Positions 23,195 through 33,900 of a stretch of 64,000 bases of DNA are shown one piece after another. Position 1 is the first letter of the stretch. Each line of letters starts with the position of its first letter. The notes under the pieces are model-generated. The model saw only the letters and a list, made by a program, of their open reading frames with translations, had not been told where the DNA came from and did not search any database. This DNA comes from Saprospiraceae bacterium. GTDB lineage: Bacteria > Bacteroidota > Bacteroidia > Chitinophagales > Saprospiraceae. Location: the NCBI GenBank assembly GCA_020628855.1, contig JAHDEL010000004.1:1-64000 (forward strand), written 5' to 3'. A program made the translations under genes and the position numbers.

Positions 23195-26100
23195 TTTAAG
23201 ATCGGCTGATAATTGAAGTCGTAAGATTTGTCGCTAAAGTCTACAGCACTTATCTCACTGATTCCTACTTCTTGCATAAAGACTCCATAGAGCATATCTA
23301 CAGCTGCCATTGTTACCTTGTTATGTGTAATTATAACAAATTGGCTATTCTTCGAGAATTGACTAATTAACTTTGTAAACTTCTGCACATTCAAATCATC
23401 TAATGGAGCATCGACTTCGTCAAAAATGCAAAATGGAGCAGGTTTTAAAAGATACAAAGCAAACAGCAAGGCTGTGGCAGTGAGTGTTTTTTCTCCTCCA
23501 GATAATTGACTCAAAGATTTTGGTCTCTTTCCCTTTGGTTTTGCAAGTATTTCAATTGGTGAATCCAAAGGTGAATCCTCGTTGAGCAAAATCAAATCAC
23601 ATGCATCATCTTCAGTGAAAAATGTTCTAAACACATTTTTGAAATGTTCCTTAATTTGTTCGAAAGCATCCACAAACATCGCATTCGCCTCAACTTCTAT
23701 TTCTTTGATTGTCTGTTCGAGATCATCATTCGCTTTGAGAATATCATTCTTTTGACCTGTGATATAATCATATCGTTCTTGAATCTCGTTGTAGGCCGTG
23801 ATTGCCATTGGATTGATGTCACCGTAGTTTTGTATTCGTAATTCTAGCTTATCTAATTTAAGCTGAGCTTCTTGGACATCCATCTCAAAAGTATGCTCTT
23901 CAATTTCTTTCTTGACCTCTTTTGCACTCATACCAAACTCAATATTTAGCCTATCAAAAAATCCTTGAAGTTCATACTTTAAAGTTTGCTCTCTCTCTTT
24001 GGTTTGATTAATAGTAGACTGTAAGTTGAGATGCTCTGAGTTTAACTCTCTGAGTTGCCTTTCTTTTTCTTGTATATGCGACTTTTCTTCAAAGTAGAGT
24101 TGCTCTACATCTGATATCTTCTTTTTTAACTGTGATTGCTCCTCATAAAGTTTTTGATCCTTTACCGTCGTAGATCCAGCTTTCTGAGTAAGCTCTTCAA
24201 GCTTTTGTGATGTTGCAACTAGTTCTTGTGCATTCGTTTCTTGTTGAGATTGAAGAGCTGTGCTTTGATCTGTCAACCCAGTAATTTCGGTTGTCAAGGC
24301 GATGATGAGGTTCTCCTGCTGTATTTTCTCGATGTTCTTCCGATTAACCATCTCGCTTCGCTTACCTAATTCAGATTGCAATTCGGCAAGTTGAGCTGAC
24401 TGCTTATCTACCAATGATTCTCTTTGAGCTTTACTTGCATTGATCTCTTGAATCTTTGCTTTCAGTAATTCTAACTCCTTTTGGTCAGCTATACTTGACT
24501 GCTCTATTTCTTGCTCTGTTTTATCTGCTAGACTGCCTTTTGCTTGCTCTTCTTCCAAGCGTTCAGAGATATCTTTTACTTTGAAATTTAGGCTATTGAA
24601 AGCTAAATCAGCTTCCAATTGTCGCTTTCTCAAGTCTTCTAGAGTAATTGCATCGAGGTCAGATTGAATTTTTTTGGTGATTTCCTCAAGATTTACGACA
24701 GTCTTTTCTTCCTTTTGTATCTGCTTTGTCAAAGCTTCATATCTCTTCTTTCGACCCACTTTTTTGCCTTCGAATAGCCCAACAGAACCACCAGAAATAG
24801 TGAATTCTTTATCAATCATTGTCGAATCAGCAAGGATAAAATCATACGACCCCTCTTTGACGCCATCTGTTAGCACCACATTACCAAAAAGATAAGCGAA
24901 AAGTTCGTGAAACTTCTCCTCATATTTCAGTTGGTGCAAAATACTGTTTGGGAGTATTTCATGCTGCTTTCCTTGGAATCTATCCAGAATAAAAAATGAG
25001 GCTCTACCCTTCTGACCTGACTTCAGTAAGTTAATAGCTTCTAGTGCATCTTCTTCGTTGGTTGCAACAAAGAAATGTAACCTTTGATCTAGATAATTCT
25101 CAAGACCATTCTTGTAATCCTCAGGACACATAAACAAGTCAGACAATAAAGGAATATTACCCTTTGTATGATTGTGGACAAACTTTACTGACTCAGGAAA
25201 TCCTTCTAAAGATTCAATCATATTTCTGAGCAAAGCTTGCTCGTTTATCGCCTTATCCAAAGACCTTCTAGAAGCCTGTAATATACTTGTATTCTCTTCT
25301 TTTTTAGCTAATAACTCCCTATGCAAAACCAAATTCTTCTCCAGATCTTCATTAGCTTGGTTAAGAAGTTTCTCTCGTTTTTTATGGTCAGATTCCAGTC
25401 CTTTGAGATCTTCTTGTAATTGCTTAATGAGGTCTGCTTTATCTTGCTTATCACTTTCCATCCTTAGCAATTGGTTCTTTGCCAAAGATATTTTTCCATC
25501 TAATTGGACTATAAGTTTTTCTGTTTCGAAAGATGATTTTTGCAAATTGAGTAACTCTCTTTGTTGTTCATTTGATTGAGCATGCTCATCTTCAACTTTC
25601 GATCTAAATTCGATATATTCAGCTTCAAGTTTTGTGAAAGCCTCTTGAAGTTTTTCTTGTTTCTCTGACTCAAGTTTGAGTTTATGCTCTTTATTTACTA
25701 AGGTTTCTTTCAGACTTGCCAATCCTTCTTTCAACTTGGATTGCTCTTCGTACAGTCTTGTCTCGCTTGTCCTGAGAAAGCTTATCTCTTGTTTTCTTAA
25801 AGACTCTGCACCCTCAAATTCTTGAATCCTGGCAACTAATTGATTCAGAGATTTCTGAAGTTCACTAAGCTCTTTTTCGCCTTTCAGGTTCTTTGTTTTC
25901 AGTTGTTCTAAGTCAGATTCAGCATTTCTTATACTCGATAGTATTTGAGTGAGATGATCGTGACGCTCCTTCTGTTTCGTGGCTATGCTGAAAATATCTG
26001 CTTCATAGGTGGTGATCTTTGCTTTAGATACTTGGACCTTAAGTAGTTTATAGTCTTCTTTGATTTTATAGAAGCGCTCTGTACGTCTTGCTTGTTTCTC

Positions 26101-26715
26101 CAGGCTTTTCATGTTAGTCTCGAGTTCGAATAATAAATCCTCTACTCTATCAAGATCAGCCTTTGTTAATTGCAATTTATTTAGAGCCTCCTTTTTCCTG
26201 ATTTTATATTTAGATATCCCAGCGGCCTGCTCAAACATTTTGCGTCTAGCATTCTCCTTGTCACTGAGAATGGAATCTACCATTCCTAACTCTATAATTG
26301 CATAGGTATTAGAGCCTATCCCACTATCTAAGAATAAATTTCTAATATCCTTCAGTCTACACTTTACATTATTGAGTTGATACTCACTTTCTCCCGATCT
26401 ATACAGTGTTCTCGAAATGGAGACTTCTTTGTATTCCGTGGGAAGTATGTTCTTTGTATTCTCAAAAGTCAGAGTGACCTGTGCCGCACCACTTTTCTTT
26501 TTCTTTTTGGTACCATTGAATATAACATCTCCCATTGATTCAAGACGGAGTTCTTTACTCTTCTGCTCTCCCAAAACCCACCTGATGCTATCAACAATAT
26601 TAGACTTACCGCTTCCATTAGGTCCAACAACGCCAGTAACACCTTCATCAAATTTGATGATAGTCTGGTTCGCGAAACTCTTAAACCCCTTTATCTCAAG
26701 ACTCTTTAAGCGCAT
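23191..26715 (-). CDS. smc: Chromosome segregation protein SMC
   Basis: A full-length 1174-residue SMC ATPase. The N-terminal head carries Walker A GPNGSGKS (31-38). Two long coiled coils flank a hinge near residues 510-640. The C-terminal head has the ABC signature LSGGEKTLTATALLFA and Walker B in PFCIFDEVDAPLDD. SMC dimers with ScpA/ScpB extrude DNA loops and condense the chromosome; scpA and scpB are not in this window. The start at 26715 (MRLKSLEIKGFKSFANQT) is canonical, and an exact TAnnTTTG lies 7 bases upstream. It is convergent with the aminotransferase gene, sharing a CTAG with both stop codons. Confidence 0.97.
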   Translation of the reverse strand: MRLKSLEIKGFKSFANQTIIKFDEGVTGVVGPNGSGKSNIVDSIRWVLGEQKSKELRLESMGDVIFNGTKKKKKSGAAQVTLTFENTKNILPTEYKEVSISRTLYRSGESEYQLNNVKCRLKDIRNLFLDSGIGSNTYAIIELGMVDSILSDKENARRKMFEQAAGISKYKIRKKEALNKLQLTKADLDRVEDLLFELETNMKSLEKQARRTERFYKIKEDYKLLKVQVSKAKITTYEADIFSIATKQKERHDHLTQILSSIRNAESDLEQLKTKNLKGEKELSELQKSLNQLVARIQEFEGAESLRKQEISFLRTSETRLYEEQSKLKEGLASLKETLVNKEHKLKLESEKQEKLQEAFTKLEAEYIEFRSKVEDEHAQSNEQQRELLNLQKSSFETEKLIVQLDGKISLAKNQLLRMESDKQDKADLIKQLQEDLKGLESDHKKREKLLNQANEDLEKNLVLHRELLAKKEENTSILQASRRSLDKAINEQALLRNMIESLEGFPESVKFVHNHTKGNIPLLSDLFMCPEDYKNGLENYLDQRLHFFVATNEEDALEAINLLKSGQKGRASFFILDRFQGKQHEILPNSILHQLKYEEKFHELFAYLFGNVVLTDGVKEGSYDFILADSTMIDKEFTISGGSVGLFEGKKVGRKKRYEALTKQIQKEEKTVVNLEEITKKIQSDLDAITLEDLRKRQLEADLAFNSLNFKVKDISERLEEEQAKGSLADKTEQEIEQSSIADQKELELLKAKIQEINASKAQRESLVDKQSAQLAELQSELGKRSEMVNRKNIEKIQQENLIIALTTEITGLTDQSTALQSQQETNAQELVATSQKLEELTQKAGSTTVKDQKLYEEQSQLKKKISDVEQLYFEEKSHIQEKERQLRELNSEHLNLQSTINQTKEREQTLKYELQGFFDRLNIEFGMSAKEVKKEIEEHTFEMDVQEAQLKLDKLELRIQNYGDINPMAITAYNEIQERYDYITGQKNDILKANDDLEQTIKEIEVEANAMFVDAFEQIKEHFKNVFRTFFTEDDACDLILLNEDSPLDSPIEILAKPKGKRPKSLSQLSGGEKTLTATALLFALYLLKPAPFCIFDEVDAPLDDLNVQKFTKLISQFSKNSQFVIITHNKVTMAAVDMLYGVFMQEVGISEISAVDFSDKSYDFNYQPILN

Positions 26716-26722
26716 AAGGGGT

Positions 26723-26730
26723 CAAAGATA
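26723..26730 (-). promoter_or_regulatory. -7 promoter element for smc
   Basis: The minus strand has TATCTTTG, an exact TAnnTTTG and identical to the elements before nifU and guaA. It lies 7 bases before the smc ATG. No -33 TTG is visible. A leaderless or nearly leaderless transcript is predicted. Confidence 0.55.
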
Positions 26731-26776
26731 GTCAAATTGAAAAATGTACTATATGTGTTTTCACGATATGTGTTGA

Positions 26777-26811
26777 TAAAAAAATGCCGGAGAAATTGCT
26801 TTCGCCGGCAT
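26777..26811 (-). terminator. Rho-independent terminator of the 1328-residue T9SS gene
   Basis: On the minus strand ATGCCGG and CCGGCAT pair (7 bp), then after one mismatch GAAA/TTTC add 4 bp around a 4-base loop. A run of seven T follows (26777-26783). This is a textbook intrinsic terminator 28 bases after the stop codon at 26839. Confidence 0.88.
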
Positions 26812-26838
26812 CCATAACTTACAAAACTAGTACATTAA

Positions 26839-29800
26839 TCATTTGAGCACGATCATCTTTTTGATTGCACTCATTGCTCTTGTTTCGACTCTGTAAAAGA
26901 GAACCCCATGATTGTTCAGTTCGTCAGAATTCAATTCAAAAGCATTATTTCCTTTGGCCGCAGCCATTGTTTGTCTATAGAGCACCTTCCCTTCAGCATT
27001 GTAAACCTCGAGGCTTACATCAGAAGCTGTATTTATATAGAAAGGTATTTGCGTTGTTCCAGCAAAAGGATTTGGTTCGTTCTGGTAAAGTGCGAACTCA
27101 ACACCTTCTTGAGCCGTTGAATTAATTTCTAATTCAAGATTAACAACTTCCTTCTCTGTAGTATAAACTTGAGCATCAGTTACATCAGAAGTTATATCAA
27201 GCGCCTCACTCAATTGACCATTTGTCAATGCCGTAAACGCTAACTCAATTACTTGTACATCTTTCGCTATTGCTTGTCCTAAAGCATTATCAATACTTAC
27301 AGTGATTACTCCTTGGTTTGCCTTTGCAGTACTAATCATGTCAGCTCTCACTGGCAATTGCCCTGCAGTGATACCATTAAATGCTAACACTTGTGGATCA
27401 AAATCTAAAGTAAACTGCATACCGTAGATATCAAGATCTGCTCCTGCAAGAAGCGGAATCGTAACAATATCTTGTTCAGCAAAGTCTTGATCTTTAGTAA
27501 TTAATGCAAAGTCTTCATGTCCTCTAGCCTCTACTTCATCACCGTGTAGGAAGAAGTTGACACTGTTATTGACATCACCGGTCTTTACAGCAACAAACTC
27601 TACATTAGCGTAATCAACATATAATTCAGGAATATTCACCGCAGTCTGATAATCCCATGGGTGCATAGGATCAATAAACTGATGATTAGCATCAACAAAC
27701 TGCCAAGAGTTGTTAGATGGGAAATGTGAGTATTCATCTAGAATTACTTTTCTAATATCTACCATATCAGCAGATGTTACACTGTTATTCTTATTTGCAT
27801 CAGCTGCTATCAACTTAAATGGAGAATCAAGATTCTCAAGATTTAAGATATGTCTCTGAATTAATACTAAATCCAGTGTTGATACACCTTCTTTGTGTAG
27901 ATCATTTCTTTGAGGAGCCACATAGTACTCATCATAGTACTCAACAGACTCAAACATATAATCTCCTTCCTGATCAGTATACTCCATATACATCTCTGCA
28001 TCACTGATATCCTCAAGTGCTACTTCGAAGTCTTGGACTCCTGTGTAGAACTCATCATACACTCTACCTGATACAAAAGCCATTCTGTTAGTATTGTCAG
28101 TACAGACATCAAGGTTGTCTTGTAGTATCAAAGTAACTTGACAGAACTCAGCTTGTCCACTAGGATCAATCACGTACATATTTAATGCTATCTCAGCACC
28201 AATTCCATTAGGAATATCAGCACAAGAGAATGCGAGTGCTTGAGTATTACCATCAGCTGTGAAAGAGAAAATAAGATCTCCTTCTTGACCACATGGTGAT
28301 TCAGACTTGATATTAAAATCAGAAGCCCAAACCTCTGTAGTTCCATCTCCACCTAATGCCCATACTAGCTCAGCTCTACATATTGGAGTAGGAGCTCCGC
28401 TATTCGTAATCATGAACATGTATGTACATGACTCAGTCATACCGCAGGCATCTTTTGCAGTAAATGTGATATTATGGTTACCAACTGGATAAGTACCAGA
28501 AGCATCATTTCCGTTTCCAGAATGATCAACTGTTCCGTCTTTATCCAAGTCTATTTCGTATGTATATTGTATCAAAGCATCAGGTGTACATCCGTCACCA
28601 TCTGTAGATGTCACAGTCAATTCTACGTAGTGTTGACAATCATTGTCACTATCAGCAACAGTAACATTTGTACAATTGAGCATTGTCGGTCCTTGACTAC
28701 TCACAAAATTTAATTGTTGAGTACAAGTATAGATACCATCCACAGGATTATCTGGATCGTACACACACCAGTCAATTGCAGTCCAAGTTCTCAAGATCGA
28801 GTAACATGCAGATGCATCCACATCTTCAAATGGTGCACCATCAACGTACGAAACAACGACATTAGAACAAGAACCTACTGTATTTGCAGTAGCAAATGAA
28901 TTCAAGTCTTCCGGTGTATAACCTGCAGCACAAGAAATCAAGTTTACAGCGCTAGGACAAGTAATACCCGTCAATGTAGCAGGGTCACCTGAAATAGTAA
29001 TTGTTTGATAGCAAGTCTCAACTAATGTTCCATTAACATAGACTTCTACAGCTCTTATAATATCACCTGTTCCACAAAGACCATCTAATGTGTGACCTGG
29101 GTCACCACTCTCTGAGAATGATTTAACCATTGTAACTACACCTCCGCCTAAGTCAGCACAAGTACTGGTAACAGTAGGGTCAGCATAAGTTGAATGATTA
29201 GGATCATTAAAGTTGACGAACTGCGAACAAGTAAAGTCATAATCATCATTAGGGCAAGTCACTGTGACTTGGTCAAAGTCATCAATAAGAACGATACCTT
29301 GAGCCTCATCCATGTTACCTGCACAATCAGTAACTTTTAGCATTACTGTAATTTGATTACCAACATCAGCATGGCAGAATGTTACACTCGGACCATAATT
29401 TAAGTCATCAGCAAATCCAGTACAGTGGCTTCCTACTCGCTTAATCTCATATTCTACGATATCACAACAGTAGTCAAAACTTCCATCATCAAGTGATTCA
29501 GCAAGCATCATCACTTCACAAGAAGCATCAAGTGTCAATTGGGTAAATCCTTCAGCAATTGCTATTGGGTTTCCACCATCGACGACAACAATATCTTTTG
29601 TACAATAATCAGTTACATTTCCACAAGCATCAGTGAGTTGGTATCTTATCCATGCACATCCAGGCTCCAAGTCTTGGATAGTATAAACACCTCCAACAGG
29701 AGTAACTGGTATCCATGTTAGGATAGAAGTATCAAAGCTTAATGCCTGCGCCTCAGCTACGGTTGTACAATTGAATTCGTCTGGCAATACAGAATATTCA

Positions 29801-30825
29801 ATAGTATAAGTCACGTCGCTACAGTCAAAATATACAGGGTTATAAATAGTTGTACCAACAGTAGGCTCTGGTAAATGCACAACATAGTCAGCTTTACAAG
29901 AATACGGATCCGTTGGAACTTCAAAGTAAGTTTCAACACAAGTAAGTGCTGGTGGCTCATCATCAAAAGCTTCAATATTTTGACCAGCTTCTGCATATTC
30001 ACCAGAACACCAATCAATAACGAACCACTGCCTCAACATCTTTGTACCTGCACCACACATTTCGAAAGGTGTATCAGTGTAAGAGAATTGAAGGCAAGCA
30101 CAGTTATAGCTAGTTGGTGCCCCTGAAACAGCAGGATCTATCCCAGTCACATCAAGGTCCGCACATGGTGTGCTCACATCGTAATCTAAGATGTAATCTA
30201 CAGGGAAAACCACTGTTGTTACATCTACTGAGTTAAATCTAATTTCCTGTGTACAAGTTGCAGTATTGCCAGCAATATCTGTTGCTGTCCATACTCTATC
30301 AATTGTAGAACAATATCCACCATCGCACATCACGCCGTGAGGCTGGTCAACATATGACCAAGTTACAGGAGAACAGTTATCTGTTGCTGTAGGCTCAACG
30401 TATGGAGTAGAATCATCACAGTCTACTACAATTGGTGCGCATGCAGTTATGATAGGATCTTTCGTATCTCTAACAATGATATTTCCCCAACATGTGATTC
30501 CACAGTCGATCATCGTTACTTTTACTTTTAGTGTATCTCCTTCATTTGCACCTGTCACATTTGGACTAGTGGCTATGGGTCCATTATCGTCTTCTACAAC
30601 TACTAAGTAAGAAGCGAATTTATTTGGATCTTCTAGTACCATATCAAATTCGACAGTGGTTTCGCAATCATCATCCAATGATATTGTTACCAAGTCGTTG
30701 CACGAAACAGTCACTGTATTGCAGTCTACTGCTTGTGCGTTGGTATAGCTTGTGAAAACACACAACAAAAGGAAAGTTGTTGTAGCTATCTTCATAAGCA
30801 TGTTTGTAAGTAATGTTTTCTTCAT
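26839..30825 (-). CDS. Giant secreted protein with HYR-like, dockerin-like, cohesin-like and T9SS type A domains
   Basis: A 1328-residue exported protein with a signal peptide at 1-31 (ends SYTNA|Q). Residues 32-920 are tandem Ig/HYR-like segments with recurring TATDNCSPVTWSY, VVDGGNP and TWTAIDWC patterns and many cysteines. About 925-990 is a carboxypeptidase-regulatory-like domain (SGRVYDEFYTGVQDFEVAL). About 995-1110 is a dockerin-like EF-hand segment (STLDLVLIQRHIL, DANKNNSVTSADMVDIRK, KTGDVNNS). About 1130-1235 is a cohesin-like beta domain (YGMQFTLDFDPQVLAF). The last 84 residues are a type A T9SS sorting domain. Likely a cell-surface adhesin or matrix protein. It shares its tail plan with the next gene. 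Confidence 0.9.
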   Translation of the reverse strand: MKKTLLTNMLMKIATTTFLLLCVFTSYTNAQAVDCNTVTVSCNDLVTISLDDDCETTVEFDMVLEDPNKFASYLVVVEDDNGPIATSPNVTGANEGDTLKVKVTMIDCGITCWGNIIVRDTKDPIITACAPIVVDCDDSTPYVEPTATDNCSPVTWSYVDQPHGVMCDGGYCSTIDRVWTATDIAGNTATCTQEIRFNSVDVTTVVFPVDYILDYDVSTPCADLDVTGIDPAVSGAPTSYNCACLQFSYTDTPFEMCGAGTKMLRQWFVIDWCSGEYAEAGQNIEAFDDEPPALTCVETYFEVPTDPYSCKADYVVHLPEPTVGTTIYNPVYFDCSDVTYTIEYSVLPDEFNCTTVAEAQALSFDTSILTWIPVTPVGGVYTIQDLEPGCAWIRYQLTDACGNVTDYCTKDIVVVDGGNPIAIAEGFTQLTLDASCEVMMLAESLDDGSFDYCCDIVEYEIKRVGSHCTGFADDLNYGPSVTFCHADVGNQITVMLKVTDCAGNMDEAQGIVLIDDFDQVTVTCPNDDYDFTCSQFVNFNDPNHSTYADPTVTSTCADLGGGVVTMVKSFSESGDPGHTLDGLCGTGDIIRAVEVYVNGTLVETCYQTITISGDPATLTGITCPSAVNLISCAAGYTPEDLNSFATANTVGSCSNVVVSYVDGAPFEDVDASACYSILRTWTAIDWCVYDPDNPVDGIYTCTQQLNFVSSQGPTMLNCTNVTVADSDNDCQHYVELTVTSTDGDGCTPDALIQYTYEIDLDKDGTVDHSGNGNDASGTYPVGNHNITFTAKDACGMTESCTYMFMITNSGAPTPICRAELVWALGGDGTTEVWASDFNIKSESPCGQEGDLIFSFTADGNTQALAFSCADIPNGIGAEIALNMYVIDPSGQAEFCQVTLILQDNLDVCTDNTNRMAFVSGRVYDEFYTGVQDFEVALEDISDAEMYMEYTDQEGDYMFESVEYYDEYYVAPQRNDLHKEGVSTLDLVLIQRHILNLENLDSPFKLIAADANKNNSVTSADMVDIRKVILDEYSHFPSNNSWQFVDANHQFIDPMHPWDYQTAVNIPELYVDYANVEFVAVKTGDVNNSVNFFLHGDEVEARGHEDFALITKDQDFAEQDIVTIPLLAGADLDIYGMQFTLDFDPQVLAFNGITAGQLPVRADMISTAKANQGVITVSIDNALGQAIAKDVQVIELAFTALTNGQLSEALDITSDVTDAQVYTTEKEVVNLELEINSTAQEGVEFALYQNEPNPFAGTTQIPFYINTASDVSLEVYNAEGKVLYRQTMAAAKGNNAFELNSDELNNHGVLFYRVETRAMSAIKKMIVLK

Positions 30826-30855
30826 TTTTTGATATTTATATCAGTTTTAGCGATT

Positions 30856-30885
30856 GAAATTTATTCAAGTCTCAATGCAAGCCAA
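30856..30885 (-). promoter_or_regulatory. Putative promoter of the 1328-residue T9SS gene
   Basis: The minus strand has TTG (30883-30885), 19 bases, TAAATTTC (30856-30863). The -33 and spacing are ideal and the -7 has one mismatch (final C for G). The ATG is 30 bases downstream. This suggests the gene can be transcribed separately from the 2023-residue gene upstream. Confidence 0.42.
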
Positions 30886-30889
30886 TACA

Positions 30890-30914
30890 GAGGCAATGCA
30901 ATACACATTGCCTC
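30890..30914 (-). terminator. Hairpin after the 2023-residue T9SS gene
   Basis: GAGGCAATG and CATTGCCTC form a perfect 9-bp stem with a 7-base loop, 11 bases after the stop codon at 30926. The U-tract is poor, so it may be a weak terminator or a 3'-end stabilising or processing hairpin between the two giant genes. Confidence 0.6.
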
Positions 30915-30925
30915 CAGATTTGCTT

Positions 30926-33900
30926 TTATTGGATGATGATCATTTTTCTGATTGCTGAATGAGTTTCGGTTTCAACTTTTAAATAGAGAATGCCCGTTGT
31001 TTGTACAGATGTAGTGTTGAATATGACTTCGTTATAGCCTTTGTTGTAGCTATCTGTAAGTGCATAGAGCACTTTACCAGTCATTTCCATTACAGTAATT
31101 GTTGCAGTTTGAGATTTTGGTAATGAGAAACTAAATGTAGTCTCATCACTGAATGGGTTTGGCTTGTTTTGGTATAAAGCAAAACCATCTGCAACATCTG
31201 CCTCATTCGCTAATTGTAAATTCTGTATTTCAATGTCTCCTCCATTGTCTTGATACACTTCATTATCAAAACTTTGTGAAAGTGTGACATCACTTGCATC
31301 AATCGTTTTATCAGAATTGAGTACTAAAGTGAATAATACATCACCTGCTTTCACACTCTGATTTTGAGTAGCATTCCAACTCACTCTAACTCCATTTTCA
31401 CTAGTAGTATAGTAGTCAGTTGAGATTGGTAAAATTCCTTCTGCAATGCTCTCTACATTAGCAGGTAGATCCAATTCAAACTGGAGACCTGCAACAGTAT
31501 AATCACTTGAAGCTTTTACAGGTATCAATACTTGTCCATTCTGAGAAGCAGTAGGAACAAGCGTTATATTCAGTGGGCTTGTACGTACATCAACATCACC
31601 GGATGCAAGTCCATTGAGTGTAACACTACCATTTACATCCCCTACTTTCACTCCGACAAAGTCAACAGCTATAGTAGATGTTGGTAAGTCAAAGACATCA
31701 ACTTCTTCCTCAAAAGGGAATGGGTGTGCTTCATCTGTAAATGTGTATTCTTTATTAATAAATCTCCAAGATGTGTTATTCTGGTATTCATTAATATTCT
31801 CAAGAATCAAGTTTCTTATTTCTACTAAGTCAGCAGCTGATACCTCCGCATTATTGTTTGCATCGGCAGCAATAAGCTTGTACGGAGAATCTAAGTTTTC
31901 AAGATTCAATAAATGTCTTTGAATCAAGATGATATCTAATGTCGATACTCCATTCGCATGATTATCATTCTTGGATGGAGTCACCATATAGTTCTCATTT
32001 GATGTAAGATCACCAAAGTCATAAGAACCTGTCTCTGACATATCCAACATTGGGAACTCAGGCTGAGTAGAATGTAAGTGCATCATAACTTCTTCGATCA
32101 TCTCATCTTCTTCAGTTCTTACTTCTCCAGCTATTCTTCCTGAACCATTTGTGTCATCTGGAACATCTGGACAAACATCAGAGTTATCTTGAACTATAAT
32201 TTGTGTTAAACAGAAATCATAGTTTCCATCAGCATCAATGACGTATAATCTTACTTCGAACGTGTCAACAACGCCATTCTCTAGATCATCACAGTCATAG
32301 AATCTTACATTATCTCCTGGTGTTGGAGAGAATGATACTGTTACATCATCTGTATTATTAAAGCAGTTATCATAGCTACCAGCGTCCAAGTCTATAGCCC
32401 AAATTTCTGCTTGAGCTGTAGCCGAGTTAATCACGGTAATCACTTGATCAACACAGTAAGGTGTAGGAAGAACATCATCTTCTACCTCTACATTAATCAT
32501 ACATGATTCTACATTACCACAAAGATCAGATACATAATATGTCACTTTGTGATCACCTGCAGGGAATACTCCGCTTGCATCATTTGAGTTACCGTTGAAG
32601 TCTGAAAGTCCAGTCGCACTATCATATTCAATAACATAAGACCATACAAGGTCATCAGTAGCTGTGCAATTATCTCTTGCTGTAGCTTCAAGCCCACTGA
32701 CTAACAGTTGGCAAGTTGCTGGATCAAGAGCACCTGTCGCTTTGACATCAGCACATCCTGTTAAGAATGAAGGATCTTCATTATCTGCAATCTTAATCAC
32801 TTGTACATGCGTAAAGTCTGCAGATGGGTTACACCAGTCTTTGATAGTCCATGTTCTTACTACTTTCTGGCAATAGTCTGCATCACCTTGAACATATTGG
32901 AATGGTAGGTCGTCATATCCTGAGATAATATTACTACATCCTTCAGTCGTCCAAGAAGGCTCACCAATTGCAGGGTTACTTGGATCCAAACTTGCAGAAC
33001 AATCTACAGTTACTTCATCCGCTGGCCAATTGATATTACTCAAGCCAAATGGCGTTGTATTGTTTACAGTAATTGTCTGTAGACATTGAGTAGATGGAGC
33101 TCCATTATCATATGTGATAGTCCAAGATCTCTCTATTCTAGTTATCTGACATTCTCCATAGTATACATATGGAGCATTCTCTGTTACCGTTCCTCCGATA
33201 CAAGCCAAGTTACTTGGATTCAATATAGAAGGTGAACCGAAGCTACTAGGAATCACAGATGCGTTACTCTGAATGATTGACGGACTTGTTGTACCAAGGT
33301 TAAGATTATCTAACCAAGATGCTTCACAATCAACAGTTCTTGACACATCTGGACAATCAACCGCTGTTGGGTTTGGATTTTCCACAGTTACTTGGACTAA
33401 GCAACTACTGCTATTTCCAGCTGCATCCCAAACACCAAGGTAAACTCCAACTGTACCATCACCAATATCAGAAGCATCAAACTTCACTTCATCTTGCCAA
33501 GTGAAAGCACCATTTGCATCATCTTCTCTGATAACCTTCATATAATCAAGCTCACAATTATCATAGCTACCATCATCGAATGTTTCTGGTCTTGCAAAAG
33601 CCATACACATATCATCTAAAGCAACTACAGAGAATACATCGCACACTGGTTGTGGATCAGTAACATCATTAAATCGTATTTCGAAAGACGACACACCTGG
33701 GAATATTGGTAGACCAGTAATTGGGTCCAAGTTATTCTGAGCTGTTGCAATCGCAACATTGCCACATGCATCTTCGAATTCATATCTTATCCATACCGCT
33801 GTACCATCTACAGCTGGAATTGTCACACTATCATCTACATCACAAATTTCATTAGGAAACATGATGAAATCTTGAGTAAGATCCGGATCAGGAGTTCCAG